This document shows, one piece after another, positions 21,743-29,621 of a stretch of DNA of 64,000 bases. Made by a program: the position numbers and the translations under genes. Positions within the stretch are counted from its first letter, which is position 1, and every line of letters starts with the position of its first letter. The notes beneath the pieces are model-generated. The model was not told where the DNA came from, ran no database searches, and was given only the letters and a program-made list of their open reading frames with translations. Source of the DNA: DASQHL01 sp963843685 (GTDB lineage: Bacteria; Chloroflexota; Dehalococcoidia; DSTF01; JACRBR01); NCBI GenBank assembly GCA_963843685.1, contig CAWJLO010000008.1, positions 124,001 to 188,000 on the forward strand. The letters run 5' to 3'.

Positions 21743-22981
21743 ATGGATTTCAACGACACACCCGAAGAGGCCACATGGCGTAAGGAAGTTCGCGACTTCC
21801 TCGAGAAGGAGTACCCGCCCGAGTTCCGCGGCCGCACACGCACGCGCGGGGCCGGGGGTGGCGGCGGTGGTGGTGGTGGCGGCGGCGCCGAGGAGGGCGA
21901 AGGCCTCTTCCGCGGCCCCAACGAAGGCGACCCCATGAAGCGCTGGCGCAAAGCGCTCTCCTCCCGCGGCTGGGTCGCCCCGGCCTGGCCGAAGGAGTAC
22001 GGCGGCGCCGGCCTCGACACCAAGCGCCAGTTCATCATGAACGAAGAGTTCGCCGAGTTCGGCGCGATGAACGTCGGCGGCTTCGGCGTCATGATGTTCG
22101 GCCCCACCCTCATCGTCCACGGCACCGAGGACCAGAAGAAGGAGCACCTCCCCGGCATCCTCAACGGCGAGGTGCAATGGTGCCAGGGCTGGTCGGAGCC
22201 CAACGCCGGCTCCGACGTCGCGTCCGTCCAGACCCGCGCCATCCGCGACGGCGACGACTACGTCATCAACGGCCAGAAGATCTGGACCACCGGCGCGCAG
22301 TTCGCGGACAAGATGTACATGCTCGCCCGCACCGACCCCGACGCACCCAAGCACCGCGGCATCAGCTACTTCATGCTCGACATGAAGGCGCCCGGCGTCA
22401 CCGTCCGCCCGCTGATGACCATGGCGGGCAGCGCGGTCTTCAACGAAGTCTTCTTCGAGAACGTGCGCGTCCCCGCCCGCAACCGTCTGGGCGAGGAGAA
22501 CCGCGGCTGGTACATCGGCACAACCACGCTCGACTTCGAGCGCTCGTCGATCGGCTCCGCCGTCGGCATCCGCAAGCAGCTCGAGGGCATCATCCGCTTC
22601 GCACAGGAGAACCCCGCGCTCTCCGTCGGCGCGAAGAACCACACGACGCAGCTCGCCCTCGCCGACCGCTGGATTGAGGCGCTCGTCGCACGCATGATGT
22701 CCTACCGCGTCGTCAGCATGCAGAACGCCGGCCTCATCCCGAACCACGAAGCGTCGATGTGCAAGCTCTTCACCTCGGAGATGGGCCAGCGCATCGCCGC
22801 TCTCGGCATGAAGATGACCGGACTCTACGCGACCATCCTGGGCGGCGCGCCGCAGTACTCGTCCGCCGGCCGCTTCGGCACCGGCTACGTCGCCGCCGTC
22901 TCGTCCACCATCGCCGGCGGCACCAGCGAGATCCAGCGCAACATCATGGCCCAGCGCGGCCTCGGCCTCCCCCGCGACTAA
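21743..22981 (+). CDS. Acyl-CoA dehydrogenase with a poly-glycine insert
   Basis: FAD-dependent alpha,beta-dehydrogenation of an acyl-CoA (412 aa). The N-terminal, beta and C-terminal helical domains are all present: WCQGWSEPNAGSDVASVQTRA, the FAD-binding VINGQKIWTTGAQ, FDERSS-like LDFERSSIGSAVG and AGGTSEIQRNIMAQRGLGLPRD. Between residues 33 and 55 there is a run of eleven or more glycines where relatives have a short charged loop, encoded by GGT/GGC repeats. The start ATG is chosen for MDFNDTPEEATWRKEVRDFL. The next small gene begins directly after its stop. Confidence 0.9.
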   Translation: MDFNDTPEEATWRKEVRDFLEKEYPPEFRGRTRTRGAGGGGGGGGGGGAEEGEGLFRGPNEGDPMKRWRKALSSRGWVAPAWPKEYGGAGLDTKRQFIMNEEFAEFGAMNVGGFGVMMFGPTLIVHGTEDQKKEHLPGILNGEVQWCQGWSEPNAGSDVASVQTRAIRDGDDYVINGQKIWTTGAQFADKMYMLARTDPDAPKHRGISYFMLDMKAPGVTVRPLMTMAGSAVFNEVFFENVRVPARNRLGEENRGWYIGTTTLDFERSSIGSAVGIRKQLEGIIRFAQENPALSVGAKNHTTQLALADRWIEALVARMMSYRVVSMQNAGLIPNHEASMCKLFTSEMGQRIAALGMKMTGLYATILGGAPQYSSAGRFGTGYVAAVSSTIAGGTSEIQRNIMAQRGLGLPRD

Positions 22982-23272
22982 ATGCCCTTGAACGCCGTCC
23001 AGGCGCGGCCGCTCGCAACGAGAATTGCGAGCGGCCACGCTTGGATCGAGCACCGAGCCGAATTCGCCGCGATCACCAACACGGCCGGCTTCATCGCATT
23101 CATCGAATCCATCCTCTTGGCGCCCGACGCCGAGCGACAACTGCCGCGCGGACGAACGGCGTACTGGCATGATTCATCCGGTACGATAGTACTGTTGAGT
23201 CCGAACGACCCTGACCGCGGCACGTGCTTCAAGCCTGCCGCCGGCCGGGCCTATTTCGACAACCTCGTGTAG
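22982..23272 (+). CDS. Small toxin-like protein (polymorphic-toxin C-terminal-like)
   Basis: A 96-residue protein whose ATG follows directly on the dehydrogenase TAA. The layout recalls C-terminal modules of polymorphic or contact-dependent toxins: GHAWIEHRAEF early and GRTAYWHDSSGTIVLLSPND, GTCFKPAAGRAYFDNL late. In those modules similar text belongs to BECR-type RNases; this is recalled resemblance, not a search. A 12-bp perfect hairpin (23007-23036) lies within the first codons. The next gene, 13 bp on, could encode the cognate antidote. Confidence 0.5.
   Translation: MPLNAVQARPLATRIASGHAWIEHRAEFAAITNTAGFIAFIESILLAPDAERQLPRGRTAYWHDSSGTIVLLSPNDPDRGTCFKPAAGRAYFDNLV
23007..23036. terminator. 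Strong hairpin just after the acyl-CoA dehydrogenase stop
   Basis: A 12-bp perfect stem (23007-23018 with 23025-23036) and a six-base loop lie 26 bp downstream of the dehydrogenase stop and inside the toxin-like frame. It could terminate the dehydrogenase mRNA or attenuate the downstream pair. No T-run follows. Confidence 0.5.
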
Positions 23273-23285
23273 GTGAGGTGGCACC

Positions 23286-23486
23286 GTGCAATCGCTGAAG
23301 CTTGAACGTGGTGAAGTGGCCGTCACCTTGTCGCCTGACGAGATCTCGATATTGAACCAGGCGCTCAACGAGGTGGCGAACGGTATCAGCCTCAGCGATG
23401 CCGACTTCGAGACCCGCATCGGCTACACGCGCGCTCAGGTCCGGGAATTACTGGCCAAAGTCCACGCCCTCGCGGCGCCCGAATAG
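23286..23486 (+). CDS. Small acidic partner of the toxin-like protein
   Basis: A 66-residue, mostly helical and acidic protein starting at a GTG after AGGTGAGGTG. It contains VTLSPDEISILNQALNEVANG and ADFETRIGYTRAQVRELLAK. Its size, acidity and position 13 bp after a basic toxin-like frame suggest an immunity or antitoxin role, but that is inference; no known immunity motif is evident. Confidence 0.5.
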   Translation: MQSLKLERGEVAVTLSPDEISILNQALNEVANGISLSDADFETRIGYTRAQVRELLAKVHALAAPE

Positions 23487-23573
23487 CCCAACGCCCCCGT
23501 GACCACCATCGGACACCACGTGGCCCAGGTCCTCATCTGGAAGATCGGTCGCACCTGTTGGTTTCTCCACCAC

Positions 23574-24392
23574 CTACCGCGGCCGCTGCTGCGCCCCCGG
23601 CGTCCCCGACGTAACCGGCAGCGTGATCGGCGGATCCACCACCCGCCGCGTGTTCCCGAGCGTCACGCCCATCACGACGCCCGCCGCGTCGTCGTCGCGG
23701 ATCATCTCGTACACCGCTTCCGCAATCTCCTCCGGCGGCAGCATCGGCATCGCGTCCATCCGCTTCTCCGCCTCCGCCCGCTCCGGTCCCGAAAGACGCC
23801 CGAGCCCCGCCGTCACCAGCGGCGTGCGCACCACCGCCGGGCACACGCAGTTCACCCGCACGTTCATCTGCTCCTTCAGTCCGATGAGCGCGCGCGTCAG
23901 CCCCACCACCCCGTGCTTCGCCGCCGCGTACACAGGGTCGTTCTGGAACCCGAACAGCCCCGCCAGCGACGCCGTCTGCATGATCACGCCGCCCCCGCGC
24001 TTCTGCAGCCGCGGGATCGCCTGCCGCGTCCCCTCGATCACCGCGCACAGGTCGATCTCCACCGTCCGCCGCCAGTTCGCCTCCGGGCTCTCCGGGAAGC
24101 CTGGCTGGCCCGTCGTCACGCCCGCGTTGTTGTAGAGGATGTCGAACCCGCCGTACGTCGCGTCCGCGAAGTCCAGCATCGTCGTGATGTCCGCCGGCTT
24201 CGTCACGTCGACCTTGATCGCCGCAGCCCTCCCGCCCGCCGCCTCCACCAGCGACACCGTCTCCTTCGCCCCGGCTTCGTTCCAGTCCGCCACGACGATG
24301 CTCGCCCCGTCCCGCGCCAGCCGCAGCGCCGTCGCCCGCCCGATCCCCGACCCCGCCCCCGTGATCACCGCCACTTTCCCGTCGAGCTTCAT
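23574..24392 (-). CDS. Short-chain dehydrogenase/reductase
   Basis: A 272-residue classical SDR. The Rossmann cofactor motif TGAGSGIG is at residues 12-19, followed by NNAG, catalytic Ser in TASLAG and the YxxxK motif in YAAAKHG. VADWN after the second strand suggests NAD(H). The C-terminal region includes VCPAVVRTPLV. It starts after GGAGAG. Substrate unknown; the neighbours suggest fatty-acid or alcohol metabolism. Confidence 0.92.
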   Translation of the reverse strand: MKLDGKVAVITGAGSGIGRATALRLARDGASIVVADWNEAGAKETVSLVEAAGGRAAAIKVDVTKPADITTMLDFADATYGGFDILYNNAGVTTGQPGFPESPEANWRRTVEIDLCAVIEGTRQAIPRLQKRGGGVIMQTASLAGLFGFQNDPVYAAAKHGVVGLTRALIGLKEQMNVRVNCVCPAVVRTPLVTAGLGRLSGPERAEAEKRMDAMPMLPPEEIAEAVYEMIRDDDAAGVVMGVTLGNTRRVVDPPITLPVTSGTPGAQQRPR

Positions 24393-24454
24393 ACGACTCT
24401 CCTTCTTCGTCCCCTCCGTGGGCTGACCCTATGCGTGCTCAGGGATACGCGCAA

Positions 24455-24925
24455 CTAGGAGCCGTCGTCACTGCGCGACGCGAGGAGGAGATCCCGGGTC
24501 AACTCCGCTTGGCCCATGTGCTCGGCTGCGTGGCGTGCCGCAACGAGCAGCACCTCCCTGCAGGGCATCTGCCCCCGGCGAGGGTGCGTCCGCTCGGCAT
24601 TCAGATTCTCCGCCGTCAGCCCGTCAAGGCACTCTGCGATGCGTTCCAGGGTCTCACGCGATCGCTGCCGGATCTCTTCGAGCGACAGCGCGGAGGAGAA
24701 TTCGTCATCCCGCGCGCGCTCGCCCGGTACTCCGGCGGCCACACCAGCGACGTTCTCTTCTGCGTTGGCCAGCGAGTGGATAGCAAGATCGCGAAGGCTG
24801 CTGGTGTCGTCGGCTTGCGGACGCCAGCCGATCTCTGCCTCGCTCAGCCCGTCCATACATGCAACGATCCGCGCGAGCGAACCGGAGATGTACCGCTTGA
24901 ACGCGTCCGTCTCGACGTTCGCCAT
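24455..24925 (-). CDS. DinB-family protein (DfsB-like)
   Basis: A 156-residue four-helix-bundle protein. Features are the RYISGSLARIVACMDGLSEAE start, HSLANAEE after helix 2 and HAAEHMGQAELTRDLL at helix 4, giving the three-histidine metal site of DinB/mycothiol S-transferase-like proteins. Some members are thiol-dependent transferases; the thiol and substrate are unknown. It lies 20 bp upstream of the LLM gene on the same strand and may be cotranscribed with it or its neighbours. Confidence 0.8.
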   Translation of the reverse strand: MANVETDAFKRYISGSLARIVACMDGLSEAEIGWRPQADDTSSLRDLAIHSLANAEENVAGVAAGVPGERARDDEFSSALSLEEIRQRSRETLERIAECLDGLTAENLNAERTHPRRGQMPCREVLLVAARHAAEHMGQAELTRDLLLASRSDDGS

Positions 24926-24945
24926 CGCGCTGTCGCCCGACCGTC

Positions 24946-26266
24946 TTACCGCCGCGCCGCTGCCTCCTGCCGCGCGTCGAACCGGTGCACGATGTCCCGC
25001 ATCTTCCGCATCTGCTCCGCCCGTTGCCGCTGACCCTCCGGCAGTTGCGACAGATCGATCTCCGCGATGCTGTACCCGTACGACTCGAACGCCGGGATCT
25101 CGTCGTCCTTCAGCTCCGCCATCCGCGCCTTGCGCTGCATCGCCGCCTCGACGTACGGCGCCAGCTCCTCGTTCTTCTTCTTCAGCCGCGCCTCTTCCTC
25201 GGCCTTGAACTCGGGCATCACTTCCTTCGCGAACAGCGACAGGTCCTCGCAGATGTTCTCGTGCAGGTTGTTGCCCCCCTGCTGGATGAACACCGCCTGG
25301 TCCACTCCCGCGTCCGCGAACTTCCGCAGGTGCTCCCGCAACTGCTTCGGCGTGCCGATGCCGCCGGCGCCGCCGCCCAGCGCCTCCAGCCCGATCTCGT
25401 CGCGCACCGCCGTGTACCGCTCCCAGATGTTCGTCCGGCCCGGCTTGTGCTTCCCGAACCCGTAGAAGTGCCCCAGCGCGAACTGGAAGAACCGGAATCC
25501 GTCAGTCCCCCGCTTCAGCGCCTCCTGCTCGTCCGGGTGGCACGAGAAGCTCGACACCATCGCGATGTTCGGGTTCACCACGTGCCCGACCGGCACGCAC
25601 TCCTTCTTGAACGTCTCGTAGTAGTCCGTCACCCAGTGCCGCGCCTCCGCCGGGTCGACGAACGCGAACGTCAGCGCTCCCAACCCCAGCTGCGCCGCCA
25701 GGTGGATCGTGTCGCGGTTGCTGCACGCCACCCACATCGGCGGGTGCGGCTTCTGCACCGGCTTCGGCACGACGTTCCGCACCGGCATCGAGAAGTACTT
25801 TCCCTGGAAACCGGGGTACGGGTCCATCGCCATCATGTTGGCGACCTGCTCCACCGTCTCCCGCCACATCGCCCGCCGCTCCGCCGGGTTGATCCCGAAC
25901 CCCTCCAGCTCCGAGCGGCTCGCCGACTCCCCCGTCCCGAACTCCACGCGCCCGTTCGACACCAGGTCGAGCGTCGCGATCCGCTCGGCGACGCGCGCCG
26001 GGATGGTTGTACGCCGGCGGCATCAGCGTGATCCCGTGCCCCAGCCGGATGTTCTTCGTCCGCTGCGACGCCGCTGCCAGGAACACCTCCGGCGCCGACG
26101 AGTGCGAGTACTCCTCCAGGAAGTGGTGCTCCACCTCCCACGCGTTATCGATGCCGAGCTTGTCCGCCAGCTCCACCTGGTCCAGCGCGTCCTGGAACAG
26201 CTTCTGCTCCCGCCCCTCGCCCCACGGCTTCGGCAGCTGGTGCTCGTAAAAGATCCCGAATCTCAT
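24946..26266 (-). pseudogene. LLM-class flavin-dependent monooxygenase, frameshifted after residue ~88
   Basis: The frame starts MRFGIFYEHQLPKPW and runs to MPPAYNHP. One extra C at about 25998-25999 then shifts it, and the neighbouring frame continues ARVAERIATLDLVSNG and the conserved FGTGESASRSELEGFG, AMDPYPGFQGKYFSMP and HPPMWVACSNRDTIHLAA to the C-terminus. Joined, it would be about 440 residues, a long LLM monooxygenase with a basic, helical C-tail. LLM proteins of this size act on terpenoids, alkanes or organosulfur compounds. It follows the ferritin-like genes on the same strand and may belong with them. Confidence 0.75.
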
Positions 26267-26287
26267 GTAGTCTCCTCTTTCCGTCAT

Positions 26288-26327
26288 CTCTCCCCTCTCC
26301 ACGGCGGGAGAGGGGCCGGGGGTGAGG
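26288..26327. repeat. Dispersed palindromic repeat, family CCCTCTCC/GGAGAGGG
   Basis: The stem CCCCTCTCC (26292-26300) pairs with GGAGAGGGG (26307-26315), followed by CCGGGGGTGAGG. Copies of the same design occur at 44805, 50751, 53920 and 60121. It sits between the LLM and ferritin-like genes. Confidence 0.7.
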
Positions 26328-26329
26328 TG

Positions 26330-26947
26330 TTACCGTCCCCCCGTCACACCACCCGACCTGATCAGCAGATCCTCAAGCTCCATCTGCCACTGCAGCGCCG
26401 CCCGGCGCTTCTCCGGCGTGTCCGCCAGCTCCTCGTAGATCGCCTGGCCCCACCGCACGTGCTCCTCCTCCTCCAGCAGAATGTGGTTGAGGATGCGCAC
26501 CGTCGGCGCGTCGCACACCTGGTCCGTCACCGCCACATGATGTCGGTAGTACACGCACAGGTGCGTCTTCAGCACGCGGTACAGCCCGACGAGCCGCAGC
26601 AACTGGTCGCCCTGCAGCTGCATCGTCTCCACGAACTTCAGGAACTGCTCGTTCGGCGGCTCCGCCTTGTTCGACCACCGCAGCGTCGGCGGCAGCTCCG
26701 TCTCCATCTCGTCCGTCACGCGCAGCTCCGGCAGCCGCTGCCCGATCCACAGCGAATGGATCGAGTCCTCGTAGCAGTGCTGGCCCAGCGTGAACTTCAC
26801 CTTGATCGCCGGCGTCGACGATGCCCACCCGCCCGCTGTCGTCATGCACACGTTCTCGGCGAACTTGTAGTGGATCAGCCGCCGCGCGTTCTCGTCGACG
26901 CCAAACAGCCCGCCGACCGTCTTCAGCTCCGGCGCCATCTCAGGCAT
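26330..26947 (-). CDS. Ferritin-like protein A of MarR-flanked operon
   Basis: A 205-residue all-helical protein. Possible di-iron ligands are YEDSIHSLWIGQRLPEL (E/D and His in the first helix pair) and LLEEEEHVRWGQA (ExxEH) in the fourth helix, with a YYRHH stretch between. The two-half carboxylate pattern resembles ferritin-superfamily oxygenases or oxidases, but one of the usual glutamates is not obvious. The ATG overlaps the ferredoxin gene by 8 bp. It likely forms a complex with the second ferritin-like protein and the ferredoxin encoded beside it. Confidence 0.65.
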   Translation of the reverse strand: MPEMAPELKTVGGLFGVDENARRLIHYKFAENVCMTTAGGWASSTPAIKVKFTLGQHCYEDSIHSLWIGQRLPELRVTDEMETELPPTLRWSNKAEPPNEQFLKFVETMQLQGDQLLRLVGLYRVLKTHLCVYYRHHVAVTDQVCDAPTVRILNHILLEEEEHVRWGQAIYEELADTPEKRRAALQWQMELEDLLIRSGGVTGGR

Positions 26948-27275
26948 GCGACACGCTCCCGGCGTTGAGCTTCGCCACCGTCGCGGCGACGACCGCCTCG
27001 CGGTTCAGCTTCACCTTCCGCTGCTTGGCGGCGAACGCCTTCGCCTTCTCTTTCGCCGCTTCCAGTTTCTCCGGAGCGACCGTGTACTCCGGGACAGGAT
27101 GGATGCAGTGCACGGGGCAGATCGGCGTGCAGATCCCGCAGTCGATGCAGCCGTCAGGCTCGACGACGTGCGTGCGGTGCTTCGTCGAGAAGTACTTGAT
27201 CGTCTCGGTCGGGCACACGCGCCGGCACCAGCCGCAGTTGATGCACTCGGTCAGGTCGATGGTGACGACGGCCAT
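26940..27275 (-). CDS. 2[4Fe-4S] ferredoxin with a helical C-terminal extension
   Basis: A 111-residue ferredoxin. Two CxxCxxCxxxCP motifs are present: INCGWCRRVCP near residues 12-22 and CIDCGICTPICP near 43-54. A 50-residue Lys/Ala-rich tail after residue 60 is unusual and may dock to a partner. It lies between two ferritin-like genes, 3 bp after the upstream one and overlapping the downstream one, so it is probably the electron donor for the diiron proteins. Confidence 0.88.
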   Translation of the reverse strand: MAVVTIDLTECINCGWCRRVCPTETIKYFSTKHRTHVVEPDGCIDCGICTPICPVHCIHPVPEYTVAPEKLEAAKEKAKAFAAKQRKVKLNREAVVAATVAKLNAGSVSHA

Positions 27276-27278
27276 GCG

Positions 27279-28094
27279 TTACCCCAGCGCGGCCGTGGCG
27301 CGCGACATCTCTTCGGCGAAGAACTCCTTCAGCTCGTCGCTCTGGTCGCCGCTCAGCCGCGCGCGGAAGCCTTCCGCGAGCGCGTGCACCCGCAGCGCCT
27401 TCGCCTCTTCCTCCGGGTTGTCCTCCGTCAGCGCCTTCACGAAGAAGTCGCCGATCGCCGTGTGCGTCACTTCGTCCGCCCAGTTGTAGTCGTAGCAGTG
27501 CGCCATCAGGTGGTCGCCGATCTTCTCGCCCACCGCCGACGTCTCCTGGAACAGCGTCAGCGCCCCGCCCTCCAGCGACACGTTCGTCATCGAGAGGCTC
27601 ACCACCGGCTCGCGCATCAGCTGCTCCGCCTGTGCCCCGAACCCCTGGTTCAAGGCCCCTTGCGGCGCAACGCCGGGAGGCGGCGCGCCCCCCGCCAGCG
27701 TGTCCGGGTACTCGCCGATCTCGCCCCCGTACGACTCGATCAGCCCCATCGCCAGCGCCGCGTGACGCACCTCGTCCCACGTCTGCCGCGCGATCGCCAT
27801 GATCAGCGTGTTCGGCACCGGCCACTCCTGCCACTCGACCACCTTCCGGCTGAAGGCGTCGATCCCGGCGAACTCCGCGCTCGCGATTCCGCTCACCAGC
27901 GCCTTCCGCAGCTCGAGGTTGTCCGGCTCGTGCCGCACCATCTCGCGCATCGTCACCAGGTCCTGGTACAGGTTCGCGTCGCCGATCTTCTGGTCCAGCG
28001 ACTTCTTCTCCTCCTCCGACATGTACATCGCAGGGCGGTACGCCGGCTCCCGGCACGATGGCGTCTCCCGGACCTTCTCGGCGAACTTGTTCAT
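27279..28094 (-). CDS. Ferritin-like protein B (diiron four-helix bundle) of MarR-flanked operon
   Basis: A 271-residue protein. Two helix pairs each hold carboxylates and an ExxH: SAEFAGIDAF with WDEVRHAALAMG, then LFQETSAVGEKIGDHLMAH with NWADEVTHTAIGDFF. This is the canonical E...ExxH twice-repeated diiron site, so oxygen-dependent chemistry or iron oxidation is likely. The start MNKFAEKVRETPS follows AAGGAG. A good sigma-70 promoter (28147-28176, minus strand) precedes it, making it the first gene of the operon. Its substrate is unknown. Confidence 0.75.
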   Translation of the reverse strand: MNKFAEKVRETPSCREPAYRPAMYMSEEEKKSLDQKIGDANLYQDLVTMREMVRHEPDNLELRKALVSGIASAEFAGIDAFSRKVVEWQEWPVPNTLIMAIARQTWDEVRHAALAMGLIESYGGEIGEYPDTLAGGAPPPGVAPQGALNQGFGAQAEQLMREPVVSLSMTNVSLEGGALTLFQETSAVGEKIGDHLMAHCYDYNWADEVTHTAIGDFFVKALTEDNPEEEAKALRVHALAEGFRARLSGDQSDELKEFFAEEMSRATAALG

Positions 28095-28146
28095 CTCGAG
28101 GTGCTCCTTCTTGCGGCCGGAGTGGTTGAAAACCGGCGGCGCATCG

Positions 28147-28176
28147 ACTATACTCCCGGCGGATTGCTTTTGTAAA
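28147..28176 (-). promoter_or_regulatory. Promoter and candidate MarR operator for the ferritin-like operon
   Basis: On the minus strand TTTACA (28176-28171) and TATAGT (28152-28147) stand 18 bp apart, a close match to sigma-70 boxes. The region around TTGCTTTTGTAAAGGGCAA forms an imperfect inverted repeat over the -35 box, suitable for the MarR-type regulator encoded divergently. Confidence 0.55.
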
Positions 28177-28207
28177 GGGCAAATATTTTCGACCGGGCAA
28201 GCATCTG

Positions 28208-28705
28208 ATGCCACAGACCGAACTCACCGACACCAAAGATCTCGACCTCGACGACCCCGTCCGCTACGACGAGTTGGTGCGCGTTGCGAAGCTCTACGGT
28301 GAGGCCGTCGGCATCATCGACACGCTGCGCATCCAGGGCTGGTCAGACGACGGCCTCACGATCCCGCAGATGCGCCTCCTCTGGGCCCTCCGCGATGAGG
28401 ACGGCCTCCCCGTCGGCGCCCTCGCCGAACACCTCGGCGTCAACCCCTCGACCATCACCGGCCACGTCGACCGCCTCGTGCGCCAGGGCCTCGTCCGCCG
28501 TGAGGAGGACTCCATCGACCGCCGCATCGTCCGCAACTACCTCACCGCCGAGGGCGCGGTCAACGTCGGCGCCCTCCGCCGCATCGCCGGCAACTACGTG
28601 ATCAATATCCTCAAGCGCCTCGACGACACCCAGCTCGCCCGCCTCGAAGCCGCCCTCGCCGACCTCAACCACGCCGCCGATCTCGCCCGCCACGACGCCG
28701 GCTAG
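28208..28705 (+). CDS. MarR-family transcriptional regulator
   Basis: A 165-residue winged-helix regulator. Helix-turn-helix and wing are seen in QMRLLWALRDEDGLPVGALA, LGVNPSTITGHVDRLVRQGLV and EDSIDRRIVRNYLTAEG. It is transcribed divergently from the ferritin-like operon, with 113 bp between starts, and an imperfect palindrome lies over that promoter. It therefore likely represses or senses for that operon. Its 3' end overlaps the convergent small membrane-protein gene by 4 bp. Confidence 0.88.
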   Translation: MPQTELTDTKDLDLDDPVRYDELVRVAKLYGEAVGIIDTLRIQGWSDDGLTIPQMRLLWALRDEDGLPVGALAEHLGVNPSTITGHVDRLVRQGLVRREEDSIDRRIVRNYLTAEGAVNVGALRRIAGNYVINILKRLDDTQLARLEAALADLNHAADLARHDAG

Positions 28706-28914
28706 CGGACTCCGGACACAATCACGATCGCGAACGCCACAAGCACGATCACCGCGATCGCGGCCGCGATCCCCCACAACGGCGCGACGTCCCGCACTGC
28801 CGCCTCGCCCTCCCGTGCCGCCTCTTCACCGCCAAAGAGCCGCGCGAGGATCCAGTTGAACGGGTTCAGCGCCACCAGCCAGTACCACGGCCCGCGCTGA
28901 TTCTTGTCGCTCAT
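28702..28914 (-). CDS. Small single-TM protein
   Basis: A 70-residue protein with an amphipathic start (GPWYWLVALNPFNWILARLFG), an acidic middle and one TM segment (PLWGIAAAIAVIVLVAFAIVI). Function unknown. It overlaps the MarR gene tail in the opposite direction; whether both are expressed is unclear. Confidence 0.6.
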   Translation of the reverse strand: MSDKNQRGPWYWLVALNPFNWILARLFGGEEAAREGEAAVRDVAPLWGIAAAIAVIVLVAFAIVIVSGVR

Positions 28915-29015
28915 GCCATCCCTCCATCTGGTGGCAGGGCGTCACCTCTGCCGGAAACACAAAGGCGGGCACGATCGCCCGCCTCAAACTGTCGCCAGGG
29001 CGTTGGTTCCGCTCG

Positions 29016-29621
29016 TCAATCCGCCCCCGCCGCCGCCTCCGTCACCCCGTACGCGTCCAGCTGCGCCTGGAACCCGTGCACGTCGTGCGAGTACACCAGC
29101 AGGTCGTGCTTCTTCCCCTCCCGGTCCCGCACGTGGTCGATCAGCAGCGCCTCCGCCTTGAACCCCAGCTCCTCGAACGTCGAGATCGCCCCCTTCTGGT
29201 CCACCGTCATCTGCGCCACCATCTTCTCGATCCCGTGTTCCAGCGCCTGCGCGAATACCGACTCCGTCAGCGCCCGACCCAGCCCCTTCCCCCGCATGCT
29301 CCCGTCGATCAGCACCCGCAGCTCGCCCACGTGCCCCGACCACGGCGCCGTGCTCATGTGCACGCTACCGTAGCCGAGGATCTTCCCTTCGCGCTCCGCC
29401 ACGATCGTGATGATGTGCCCCAGATCGATGTTGTCCAGCCACCCGTCGATCACATCCGGGTTGGTGATGTCCGTGCGAAGGAACAGCAGGTCGTGGTCCG
29501 GCAGCGACGTCGTGAACGCGAGGAACGCCTCCCGGTCCAGCCGCCCCAGCAACCGCAGCGTGATCTCGCTCCCATCGGAGAGCTTCACCTGGCGTGGCAG
29601 CGTCAGCGCGCGCGATGTCAT
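29016..29621 (-). CDS. GNAT-family acetyltransferase of the PHA operon
   Basis: A 201-residue N-acetyltransferase with a GNAT core: GHVGELRVLIDGSMRGKGLGRALTE (acetyl-CoA loop near RGKGLG) and TFEELGFKAEALL. It is a distant paralogue of the tandem GNAT genes at 45.7-46.9 kb, sharing the MTVDQKGA/FEELGF and LLxDHVxDREG blocks. The ATG overlaps the PhaC stop (ATGA), so it is translated with PhaC. It may modify a PHA-related protein or protect a toxic amine; the target is unknown. Confidence 0.85.
   Translation of the reverse strand: MTSRALTLPRQVKLSDGSEITLRLLGRLDREAFLAFTTSLPDHDLLFLRTDITNPDVIDGWLDNIDLGHIITIVAEREGKILGYGSVHMSTAPWSGHVGELRVLIDGSMRGKGLGRALTESVFAQALEHGIEKMVAQMTVDQKGAISTFEELGFKAEALLIDHVRDREGKKHDLLVYSHDVHGFQAQLDAYGVTEAAAGAD

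Noticed and set aside
21737..23170. Long open frame on the minus strand opposite the acyl-CoA dehydrogenase
   Set aside because: Its translation is a GC-driven shadow rich in Ala, Gly, Val and Asp/Glu, while the plus strand encodes all dehydrogenase motifs.
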